This document shows, piece after piece, positions 1 to 5,344 of a DNA stretch of 5,344 nucleotides. Each line of letters starts with the position of its first letter. The first letter of the stretch is position 1. A model generated the notes under the pieces. It was given only the letters and a program-made list of their open reading frames with translations. It did no database searches and was not told where the DNA came from. A program made the translations under genes and the position numbers. The DNA comes from an uncultured Lachnospiraceae bacterium (GTDB taxonomy: Bacteria; Bacillota; Clostridia; Lachnospirales; Lachnospiraceae): assembly GCA_902803635.1 (NCBI GenBank), contig CADCQU010000143.1:1-5344 (forward strand), in the 5' to 3' direction.

Positions 1-2
1 AA

Positions 3-65
3 GCGACGGGGGCGTATGTGCGGACAGCTTGGCGGCATCTTGTAGGGGAGGCTAAAGAAAAATAG
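3..65 (+). CDS. Possible C-terminal end of an upstream gene (partial)
   Basis: An open frame enters from the left edge and reads ATGAYVRTAWRHLVGEAKEK before a TAG stop at 63-65. Of the three forward frames, this one has the most protein-like composition and GC-rich third positions. It also stops just before the ribosome binding site of the next gene (71-77), as expected for an upstream operon partner. The other two frames stop at about 43-45 and 52-54 and look less natural. About 20 residues are too few to assign a family. If real, the gene lies 16 bases upstream of the ECF S-component gene and is probably co-transcribed with it, so its identity could help reveal that transporter's substrate. 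Confidence 0.35.
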   Translation, partial: ATGAYVRTAWRHLVGEAKEK

Positions 66-81
66 GAATAGGAGAGGAATC

Positions 82-636
82 ATGCAGGAAAAAACAATTC
101 AAAAGCTGGCGCTGACGGGAATGTTTTTGGCGCTCGGACTGGTTCTGCCATTTTTGACGGGGCAAATCCAGCAGATTGGCAATATGCTGCTGCCGATGCA
201 TTTGCCGGTGTTTTTGTGCGCGCTGGTGTGCGGGTGGAAGTACGGGGTGCCGATGGCTTTCGTCCTGCCGCTCATGCGCTCGTTCCTTTTTGGAATGCCG
301 CCGCTGTTTCCAACGGCCGTCGCGATGGCATTTGAGCTGGCCACGTACGCCTTCATTGCCGGCTTCCTCTACGGGCGCATCCGGCGGCAGGGGGTGCGGG
401 CCGTGTATGCCTGCCTTCTAATCGCGATGATTGCGGGGCGGCTGGTCTGGGGAGTGGTGCAGGTGATCCTGCTTGGCCTCTCCGGGTCTGCATTTACGCT
501 GCAAATGTTCTGGGCGGGGGCATTTTTAAATGCGATTCCCGGAATTATCCTCCAGCTTGTGCTGATACCGGTCATCATGGTGCTGCTCGACCGCACGCAT
601 TTGGTTCCATTTCGGCGGGAGGAGGCTGCTGCGTGA
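82..636 (+). CDS. ECF transporter S component (substrate-binding membrane subunit), vitamin-type
   Basis: A very hydrophobic protein of 184 residues, the usual S-component size. About six membrane helices can be placed near residues 8-28, 36-52, 54-72, 75-98, 108-132 and 143-170, with an Arg-rich loop (GRIRRQGVR) around 99-107 and a charged tail (RREEAAA). Helix 1 has a small-xxx-small pattern (G13-A17), resembling the AxxxA motif with which S components contact the EcfT coupling subunit. The segments GNMLLPMHLPV, LFGMPPLFPTA and AMAFELATY match a Clostridia S-component group as I remember it. In this family the S component binds the vitamin in the membrane and shares an EcfA-EcfA'-EcfT energising module; none is encoded here, so a group II (shared-module) arrangement is inferred. 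Pantothenate (PanT-like, COG4684) is my tentative substrate guess; the sequence does not settle it. The ATG is fixed by GGAGAGG at 71-77, four bases upstream. Family call confident, substrate not. Confidence 0.85.
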   Translation: MQEKTIQKLALTGMFLALGLVLPFLTGQIQQIGNMLLPMHLPVFLCALVCGWKYGVPMAFVLPLMRSFLFGMPPLFPTAVAMAFELATYAFIAGFLYGRIRRQGVRAVYACLLIAMIAGRLVWGVVQVILLGLSGSAFTLQMFWAGAFLNAIPGIILQLVLIPVIMVLLDRTHLVPFRREEAAA

Positions 637-784
637 GCTGGAATGGGGAGGCATTTTCGTTATTTTAACGATTCCGTGCTCCTCGCAAGTTCGATAACTG
701 AAAGCAGGATTTCCGACATCGCTTGTCCTGGCAAATGCAAGGGGGCACCGGTACGGAAATGGGCAATCTCTTTTCCGACGTATC

Positions 785-812
785 TTGAACAATATAGAAA
801 TAATTTAACCAA
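785..812 (+). promoter_or_regulatory. Weak candidate promoter upstream of the DUF362 gene
   Basis: TTGAAC at 785-790 is a fair match to a sigma-A -35 box, and an AT-rich stretch follows (791-809). No -10 hexamer sits at the ideal 17-base spacing: TAACCA (806-811) is 15 bases away and poor. The better-looking TATAGA (793-798) would need the weak TTTCCG at 772-777 as its -35, also at 15 bases. The base composition supports transcription starting here, but the exact elements are uncertain. Confidence 0.25.
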
Positions 813-815
813 ATA

Positions 816-842
816 CCCATTTTTCACCTGTTCCCAAATGGG
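816..842 (+). promoter_or_regulatory. Perfect 7-bp inverted repeat just upstream of the DUF362 RBS
   Basis: CCCATTT (816-822) and AAATGGG (836-842) are perfect reverse complements separated by 13 bases, and the right arm ends 8 bases before the GGAGGAG ribosome binding site. In mRNA this could form a leader hairpin beside the RBS; in DNA it could be an operator half-site pair. There is no T-run, so it is not a terminator. The loop contains CACCT, a partial complement to a Shine-Dalgarno sequence. A regulatory role is inference from position only. Confidence 0.3.
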
Positions 843-850
843 GGATGATT

Positions 851-857
851 GGAGGAG
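851..857 (+). promoter_or_regulatory. Ribosome binding site that fixes the DUF362 start
   Basis: GGAGGAG lies three bases before the ATG at 861. A TTG at 849, in the same frame and four codons upstream, would extend the protein slightly, but its first codons lie inside this Shine-Dalgarno sequence, so the ATG at 861 is the better start. Confidence 0.8.
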
Positions 858-860
858 ACT

Positions 861-1985
861 ATGGAAAAATCGAAGGTGTATTTTACGGATTTTCGGACGA
901 GGAACGGCGTGAGCCAGGGGATGAAGCTCCAGAAGCTCTGCAGAAAGGCCGGGATCGAAGGCATTGACTTTACCGGGAAATTTGTCGCGATCAAGATGCA
1001 TTTCGGGGAGCTGGGGAACTATGCGTACATCCGTCCGAACTATGTGAAGGCGGTGGCCGACCTCGTGAAGGAGCTTGGGGGCAAGCCGTTCCTTACGGAC
1101 TGCAACACGCTCTACCCCGGCAGCCGGAAGAACGCGGTGGACCATCTCTACAATGCCGAGGTCAACGGCTTCAACAGCGTGACGACGGGCTGCTACGTGA
1201 TCATTGCGGACGGACTCAAGGGGACGGACGAGGCGGAGGTGCCGGTGCCGGGCGGCGAGTACTGCGAGACCGCGAAAATCGGGCGGGCCCTCTACGATGC
1301 CGATGTCATCCTTTCGCTCTCGCATTTTAAGGGGCATGAGATGACCGGCTTTGGCGGAGCCATCAAGAATATCGGTATGGGCGGCGGGAGTCGTGCGGGG
1401 AAAATGCTCCAGCACAACGAGGGGAAGCCGGTCGTCAAAGCAGACAAATGCAGGACCTGCAAAATGTGTGCAAAGGAGTGCGGCTCCAACGCGATCTCCT
1501 ACGAGAGCGGCAAGGCCGTCATCGACCAGGACATTTGCAAGGGCTGCGGACGCTGCATCGGGGCGTGTCCATTTGACGCGATCCACAATCCAAATGACTC
1601 GGCCACAGAGGCGCTCTGCTGCAAAATGGCGGAGTACACCGCCGCCATCGTGGCCGGAAAACCGGCCTTCCACATTTGCCTCATCATGGACGTGTCCCCG
1701 AACTGTGACTGCCACTCGGAGAACGACGCGGCGATTTTGCCGAACATCGGCATGCTCGCGTCCTTCGACCCGGTCGCGCTGGACCAGGCCTGCGCGGACC
1801 TTTGCCTTGCGGCGGAGCCGGTGCGGAACAGCCAGCTCGGCGACCACCTCGCCACGGCGGGCTGGCACCATTACCACGACCATTTCTTCGACAACAACCC
1901 CAACGTGCGCTGGAAGGAGACGCTCGAACACGGGGAGAAGATTGGGCTTGGAACGCGGGCGTATGAGCTGGTGAAGGTGAGATAA
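861..1985 (+). CDS. DUF362 domain-containing 4Fe-4S protein (COG2768-type)
   Basis: A 374-residue predicted cytoplasmic protein with no signal peptide or membrane helix. The N-terminal part (about 1-185) is a DUF362 domain, recognisable from KMHFGELGNYAYIRP, the strand-like FLTDCNTLYPGS and the signature HFKGHEMTGFGGAIKNIGMG (155-174). A two-cluster ferredoxin insert follows: C197-xx-C200-xx-C203-xxx-C207 (followed by G) and C226-xx-C229-xx-C232-xxx-C236-P. Together they should bind two 4Fe-4S clusters. The C-terminal part (about 245-374) returns to the DUF362 fold with DVSPNCDCHSEND and GMLASFDPVALDQA, and is unusually His-rich near its end (WHHYHDHFF). Proteins of this architecture are widespread in anaerobes and annotated as uncharacterised Fe-S proteins; electron transfer is inferred from the clusters, and no substrate is known to me. 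The gene lies 19 bases before the GNAT gene. Length and motifs look complete and intact. Confidence 0.92.
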   Translation: MEKSKVYFTDFRTRNGVSQGMKLQKLCRKAGIEGIDFTGKFVAIKMHFGELGNYAYIRPNYVKAVADLVKELGGKPFLTDCNTLYPGSRKNAVDHLYNAEVNGFNSVTTGCYVIIADGLKGTDEAEVPVPGGEYCETAKIGRALYDADVILSLSHFKGHEMTGFGGAIKNIGMGGGSRAGKMLQHNEGKPVVKADKCRTCKMCAKECGSNAISYESGKAVIDQDICKGCGRCIGACPFDAIHNPNDSATEALCCKMAEYTAAIVAGKPAFHICLIMDVSPNCDCHSENDAAILPNIGMLASFDPVALDQACADLCLAAEPVRNSQLGDHLATAGWHHYHDHFFDNNPNVRWKETLEHGEKIGLGTRAYELVKVR

Positions 1986-2004
1986 GGACTTGCTGGTGTG
2001 GGGT

Positions 2005-2949
2005 ATGGAAATTCGGAGAATGACGGAGGCGGATGCGCAGGCTGTTTCGGATTTGATCGTACGGACGCTTCGGGTGTCAAATGCGAAGGACTATCCGGCG
2101 GAAATGCTGGAGGGGATCGTCCGCCAAATGCAACCGAGGGACATTCTGGAACGCGCAAGCTGGACGCATTTTTATGTTGCTGAGGAAAATGGCGGCATCG
2201 CAGGGTGCGGCGCGATCGGGCCATACTGGGGGAGCGAGGAAGAAAGCAGCCTCTTCACGATATTTGTCGCGCCGGAATGCCAGGGGCGCGGGATTGGAAG
2301 GAAAATCGTGGAAACGCTGGAGGCGGATCCATTTGCCTTGCGGGCCAGACGCATCGAAATCCCTGCTTCCATCACGGGACTGGCCTTTTATCAAAAGCTT
2401 GGATATACATTCAAAAACGGCATCGACAAGCCAGATGAAGAGCGCTTGTACCGACTGGAAAAGCACCGGAAACTGGATGGTGCGGAAAGCGTGGAAGAAG
2501 GGCCGGGAATAGAGATTCGCGCGATGACAATGGAGGATTACGAGAAGGTCTACGCGCTCTGGATGTCCTGCAAGAATATGGGCTTCAACAATCTCGACGA
2601 TTCGAGGGAAGGAATTGAAAAATATTTGCGGCGCAATCCCACGACCAGCTTTGTGGCCGCGCAGGGAGAGGCCATTGTCGGCGTGATCCTGGCTGGTCAC
2701 GACGGACGAAGAGGCTTCGTCCATCATTTGGCGGTGGCGGAGAAGGTCCGCCGGCAAGGGATCGCCTCCGCGCTTTTGGAAAATGCCCTCGATGCGCTCT
2801 CCGAGGAAGGCATTCACAAAGTTGCGCTTCTTGCATTTAAGAAAAATGAGGCCGGCAACGCCTTCTGGGAAAGCCAGGGCTTTACGGCCAGGGAGGACGT
2901 GACCTACCGAAACAAAGCCTTGACAGATATCGTGCGGATTGATACATGA
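2005..2949 (+). CDS. Tandem GNAT-family acetyltransferase (two fused GNAT domains)
   Basis: The protein has 314 residues, about twice the usual single-domain GNAT length. Domain 1 (about 1-150) starts MEIRRMTEADAQAV and has the acetyl-CoA-binding motif A in VAPECQGRGIG (Q93-G94-R95-G96-I97-G98), then FYQKLGY near the end. A charged linker (about 151-168) leads to domain 2 (about 169-310), which opens with IEIRAMTMEDY and has its own motif A, VRRQGIA (R249-R250-Q251-G252-I253-A254), and NAFWESQGF. Both glycine loops look intact, so both halves could bind acetyl-CoA. GNAT enzymes transfer acetyl groups to amines of small molecules, proteins or antibiotics; the substrate cannot be read from sequence. 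An in-frame TTG at 1990 would add five residues, but its AAGGA (1984-1988) is too close to serve it; ATG 2005 aligns with the usual GNAT N-terminus, although only a weak G-rich RBS (1995-2003) precedes it. Translational coupling to the DUF362 gene is plausible. Confidence 0.9.
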   Translation: MEIRRMTEADAQAVSDLIVRTLRVSNAKDYPAEMLEGIVRQMQPRDILERASWTHFYVAEENGGIAGCGAIGPYWGSEEESSLFTIFVAPECQGRGIGRKIVETLEADPFALRARRIEIPASITGLAFYQKLGYTFKNGIDKPDEERLYRLEKHRKLDGAESVEEGPGIEIRAMTMEDYEKVYALWMSCKNMGFNNLDDSREGIEKYLRRNPTTSFVAAQGEAIVGVILAGHDGRRGFVHHLAVAEKVRRQGIASALLENALDALSEEGIHKVALLAFKKNEAGNAFWESQGFTAREDVTYRNKALTDIVRIDT

Positions 2950-3009
2950 GTTGAACTGTAACGTTTTATAACATCGCCGGGTTTTCTGGAGAAGTGGAGG
3001 TAGCATATA
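2950..3009 (+). promoter_or_regulatory. Short spacer with the strong RBS of the GH17-like gene
   Basis: The 60-base spacer ends with GGAGGT (2996-3001), eight bases before the ATG at 3010, an excellent ribosome binding site. It also contains an AT-rich patch with TATAAC (2967-2972), but no -35 box at proper spacing: TTGAAC at 2951 is only 10 bases away and TTGATA at 2939 is 22. No terminator hairpin with a T-run follows the GNAT gene. Read-through from upstream is therefore as likely as a dedicated promoter. Confidence 0.45.
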
Positions 3010-5328
3010 ATGAAAAAGGTTTTAAGATACTGGAAAATGACTGTGGTCGTGGTGGCCTTGCTCCTGGCAGGCCGAGGGCTCGTTGCGGTGGTACATGCCG
3101 ATGCATCCTCGGCAGCTTCGCCGGTGATCGCGCTGACGGAGGTGCCGCTGCTCGGAGAGCAGAAAGAGTACATCAGCGGCCAAGTGTTTTTTGAGAACGG
3201 CCAGGAGGTCGTCAGTGAGAATTACCGCGTGGCACTGTATGTACAGTCAAGGGAAGGAGACGGGCAGTACTATATCAAACCTACCTACGAAGACTGCTTC
3301 TATGCATTGGCAGATGACGCTTCCTTTACCGGCAAATTTGTCTCCCATGAAAACGATTACACTGCGGAGGTTCTGCACATCTTTTTGATTCCCGGCGATT
3401 ACACGCCGACGGAGGGCTTTGAGAAGACAAGGGAAAAGGCTTTCGACTATGTAACCGTTACGAGGAAGAAAACGAACGTCATCGCCCCAGCGAGAGAGGT
3501 ACCGGAGAACCTGCCACAGGTTTTCCCGACCAGGGTCCTGCCGGTTTCCGGGGAGAAAATCGGCATCGATGTCGGCTTTTACACGGAGATCGGCTCCCGG
3601 CCGGGCAGCGAGCTGACCGAAAAGCACATCGGGGAGTGTCTGGACAAGCTTTCCCCGTTTACGGATACGGTTCGGTTCTACGCGTCTGGCGGGCAGCTGA
3701 CGAAGGCATACCGGCTTGCGAAAGAACGGGGGTTCAAAGTTGTCGGAAATGCCTGGATCTCGAAGGATGAACACGAAAACGAGGAAGAGCTGAAGGCCCT
3801 GATTGAAAACTGTAAGGAAGGCCTTGTGGACGTTGCCGTCGTCGGCAGCGAGGCTTTGGAGGCGAAGCTTGTGACGCCCGGGAAGCTGGTGGAGTATCTA
3901 AAATATGCGCGGGAAAACATTGACCCGGAGATTCCCGTGACGACCGCGGATACCCTGGATCAGCTCCTTGCGAACAAGGAGGTTCGGCTGGCGTGTGACA
4001 TCCTGATGCCGAATCTCTATCCCTGCTTCGGAGGGGCGGCGGGCGACCAGGCGCTCGTCAGCTTCGAGCAGTCTTATTATCGTCTGAAGGCCCTGGGAGG
4101 TAATAAGCAGATTGTTGTCTCGGAAACGGGGCACCCGACAGCCGGAAATGAACTTCCGTACGGCGTGACTGCCGGCGAGGCGGAAGCTGCCCGGTATTTT
4201 CAGGAGCTGCGCCAATGGTCCCTGACAAATGAAGTTTCGGTGCTGTGGTTCGAGGCATTTGACGAGGATTTCAAGTACTACGACACAAATAAGGAAATCG
4301 AACGCCATTTTGGAATCTTCGATGGCAATCTGGTCATGAAGGATGCCTATGCCAGCACTGAATTTTTTAAATCATTTGCGGCTCCGTCCTTCCGGACGAA
4401 CTCGCTTCTGCTCTCCGGTGAGATTGGCGTGAATTTCTATATGGATCTCCCGGAAATAGAAGGCGTGGATTACACGAAGAGTTATATGGTTTTTACCGTC
4501 AGCGGGAAGACCCGGGAGGTACCCTTCGACCCGAACGCAAAGAACAGGGACGAAACACTGTATCAGTTTACCTGCCATGTAAACGCCGCTCAAATGGCGG
4601 AGACAATCGACGCGGTTTTCCATTACGCTGTGGACGGAGAGGAGCGGGAGATTTCCTCGCGCTGTTCAGTGAAGGATTATATTGAGGCGTACACCGCACT
4701 GGAAGAGCCGGATGAGAAGACGCTTGTCCTTGTGAAGGCTCTTGCCGATTACGGACATTACGCGCAGCAGTACCTTGCGAATGTGAACGGATGGACGATT
4801 GGTGAGAAGTATGCCGAGATGGATCTTCACTATACGGATGGATACGGAGCGGATCTGCATGCTATCGCGGAGGCTCTTTCGACGCAGAAGGCAGAACTGA
4901 AAAAGACAAATGACATCGGGAAGGTGAGTATTTCGCTGAATCTGGACTCCGGCACCATGATTTGTCTGTATGTTCAGCCGGCAAATGGATACAAGGGCGA
5001 TTTCACCGCACAGGTGGACGGTTTGCCCGCGGACGCAAAGCTTCTTTCGGACGGCCGCTATCGGGTCTCAATTACCGGGATCGCCGCCCACCTGCTTGGA
5101 AAGACGTACACAATTAAGGTTTTGACAAATGCAGGCGAAAATGTCGTTTCGCTCTCTGCCATGACCTACATCCTTCTTAGCCTGACGAATCCGTCATCCC
5201 CGGAGGAGGAGACAAATGCGATGGCCGCGCTCTATAAGTATTACGCGGCAGCGGATGCAGCTCCAAAGAATAAAACTTTTCGCAATAAAACAAAAAATAG
5301 AACATATGTATTTGCTATAAATTCCTAA
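3010..5328 (+). CDS. Secreted GH17-like glycoside hydrolase (exo-beta-1,3-glucanase type) with long C-terminal module
   Basis: A 772-residue exported protein. Residues 1-30 form a signal peptide (basic KK and R, hydrophobic core 11-28, cleavage after VHA30 or ADA32). Residues about 36-156 form a beta-rich domain (ALYVQ, YYIKPTY, FLIPGDYTP) like the accessory domain I recall beside bacterial GH17-like barrels. The barrel (about 180-455) starts EKIGIDVGFY and carries the likely acid/base E281 in VGSEAL, NLYP (335-338), the likely nucleophile E372 in SETGHPT, and FEAFDE (414-419). This matches the COG5309/GH17 pattern (VGNE, ETGWPS) with N-to-S and W-to-H changes beside the catalytic residues. 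Hydrolysis, or possibly transglycosylation, of beta-1,3-glucan outside the cell is inferred. Residues about 460-752 form a module (SLLLSGEIGVNFYMDLP, ALADYGHYAQQYL, SLNLDSGT, GRYRVSITGI, AMAALYKYYAA) that I recall from secreted proteins of gut Clostridia; its function is unknown to me. There is no LPXTG, SLH or C-terminal membrane anchor. Residues 754-772 look like read-through. Confidence 0.87.
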   Translation: MKKVLRYWKMTVVVVALLLAGRGLVAVVHADASSAASPVIALTEVPLLGEQKEYISGQVFFENGQEVVSENYRVALYVQSREGDGQYYIKPTYEDCFYALADDASFTGKFVSHENDYTAEVLHIFLIPGDYTPTEGFEKTREKAFDYVTVTRKKTNVIAPAREVPENLPQVFPTRVLPVSGEKIGIDVGFYTEIGSRPGSELTEKHIGECLDKLSPFTDTVRFYASGGQLTKAYRLAKERGFKVVGNAWISKDEHENEEELKALIENCKEGLVDVAVVGSEALEAKLVTPGKLVEYLKYARENIDPEIPVTTADTLDQLLANKEVRLACDILMPNLYPCFGGAAGDQALVSFEQSYYRLKALGGNKQIVVSETGHPTAGNELPYGVTAGEAEAARYFQELRQWSLTNEVSVLWFEAFDEDFKYYDTNKEIERHFGIFDGNLVMKDAYASTEFFKSFAAPSFRTNSLLLSGEIGVNFYMDLPEIEGVDYTKSYMVFTVSGKTREVPFDPNAKNRDETLYQFTCHVNAAQMAETIDAVFHYAVDGEEREISSRCSVKDYIEAYTALEEPDEKTLVLVKALADYGHYAQQYLANVNGWTIGEKYAEMDLHYTDGYGADLHAIAEALSTQKAELKKTNDIGKVSISLNLDSGTMICLYVQPANGYKGDFTAQVDGLPADAKLLSDGRYRVSITGIAAHLLGKTYTIKVLTNAGENVVSLSAMTYILLSLTNPSSPEEETNAMAALYKYYAAADAAPKNKTFRNKTKNRTYVFAINS
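5271..5328 (+). other. Probable read-through tail of the GH17-like gene
   Basis: After AALYKYYAAADAAPK the base composition drops abruptly to AT-rich DNA and the translation becomes a Lys/Asn/Thr-rich tail. A TAA at 5271-5273 is one base out of frame. One extra A in the preceding AAAG run would give CCA AAA GAA TAA and a protein ending ...APKE, a natural end for the C-terminal module. The actual in-frame stop is TAA at 5326-5328. I infer a one-base deletion, or a sequencing error, that removed the original stop. The remaining 16 bases of the window hold nothing identifiable. Confidence 0.4.
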
Positions 5329-5344
5329 TGTGTTGCGTTCATGC

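Larger units (their letters stand above)
637..860. other. 224-base intergenic gap between the S-component and DUF362 genes
   Basis: No credible gene was found on either strand. The + frame from 643 runs into the DUF362 region in the wrong frame, and the - frame over 660-790 has no start of its own. The gap holds several short inverted repeats. The first is a bulged stem pairing GGGGAGGCA (645-653) with TGCTCCTC (677-684), enclosing the hairpin CGTTA-TTT-TAACG (658-670). Then come a small bulged hairpin at 686-700, CAGGA (705-709) with TCCTG (726-730), and CCCATTT (816-822) with AAATGGG (836-842). None of the right arms is followed by a T-run, so an intrinsic terminator is not supported. The right third (about 780-825) is distinctly AT-rich, consistent with a promoter zone. 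Confidence 0.6.

Noticed and set aside
645..684. Intrinsic terminator after the S-component gene
   Set aside because: The stem is bulged with a large internal loop, and the right arm is followed by CGCAAGTTCG rather than a T-run.
738..760. A T-box-like string (AGGGGGCACCGG) resembling the conserved AGGGTGGNACCGCG element
   Set aside because: The essential TGGN is changed to GGGC, the flanking pairing is missing, and no specifier stem or terminator is visible. The following gene is not an amino-acid or tRNA-synthetase gene.
660..1931. A 423-codon open frame on the minus strand
   Set aside because: Most of it lies antisense to the DUF362 gene, whose sense frame has clear family motifs. It is a GC-rich shadow with Arg/Val/His-heavy composition. 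The last ~40 codons over the gap (660-790) read somewhat protein-like, but I recognise no family and they have no start or RBS of their own.
1351..1974. A 207-codon + strand frame inside the DUF362 gene
   Set aside because: It is an out-of-frame shadow with extreme Arg/Ser/Thr content and no RBS or recognisable domain.
1990..2004. TTG start for the GNAT gene, five codons upstream of the ATG
   Set aside because: The nearest Shine-Dalgarno-like AAGGA leaves only one base before the TTG, and the GNAT fold normally begins at about the ATG-encoded MEIRRMTEAD.
3006..3011. TATAAT, a perfect -10 hexamer
   Set aside because: It overlaps the ATG of the GH17-like gene, downstream of that gene's strong RBS, so it cannot drive this gene as annotated.

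Overview
The window is a moderately GC-rich bacterial chromosome segment. It has four complete genes, all on the + strand, and probably the last codons of a fifth at the left edge. Strong GGAGG-type ribosome binding sites, a solo ECF-transporter substrate-binding subunit, a COG2768-type Fe-S protein and a secreted GH17-like enzyme with a C-terminal module I associate with gut Clostridia all point to an anaerobic Firmicute (Clostridia, Lachnospiraceae/Oscillospiraceae-like). This assignment is inference from gene content; no marker gene is present.

Layout: (1) 3-65, the possible C-terminal end of an upstream gene. (2) 82-636, a six-helix membrane protein of the ECF transporter S-component family, probably a vitamin importer subunit. 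(3) 637-860, a 224-base non-coding gap with several short inverted repeats, no convincing terminator and at best a weak promoter. (4) 861-1985, a DUF362 protein with two 4Fe-4S ferredoxin motifs. (5) 2005-2949, two GNAT acetyltransferase domains fused in one chain, starting 19 bases after the previous stop. (6) 3010-5328, a large secreted protein: signal peptide, N-terminal beta-rich domain, GH17-like (beta-1,3-glucanase type) barrel with both catalytic glutamates, and a long C-terminal module. Its last ~19 residues look like intergenic DNA read through.

The DUF362 and GNAT genes are close enough to be co-transcribed. The GH17-like gene has its own strong RBS 60 bases after the GNAT stop and could be in the same transcript. 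I see no shared pathway joining the four genes; this reads as ordinary housekeeping and accessory chromosome. I found no mobile element, CRISPR array, tRNA or rRNA, and no strong evidence of an undescribed multi-gene system. The points most worth a second look are the GH17-like protein's architecture, its apparent stop-codon loss, and the double-GNAT fusion.
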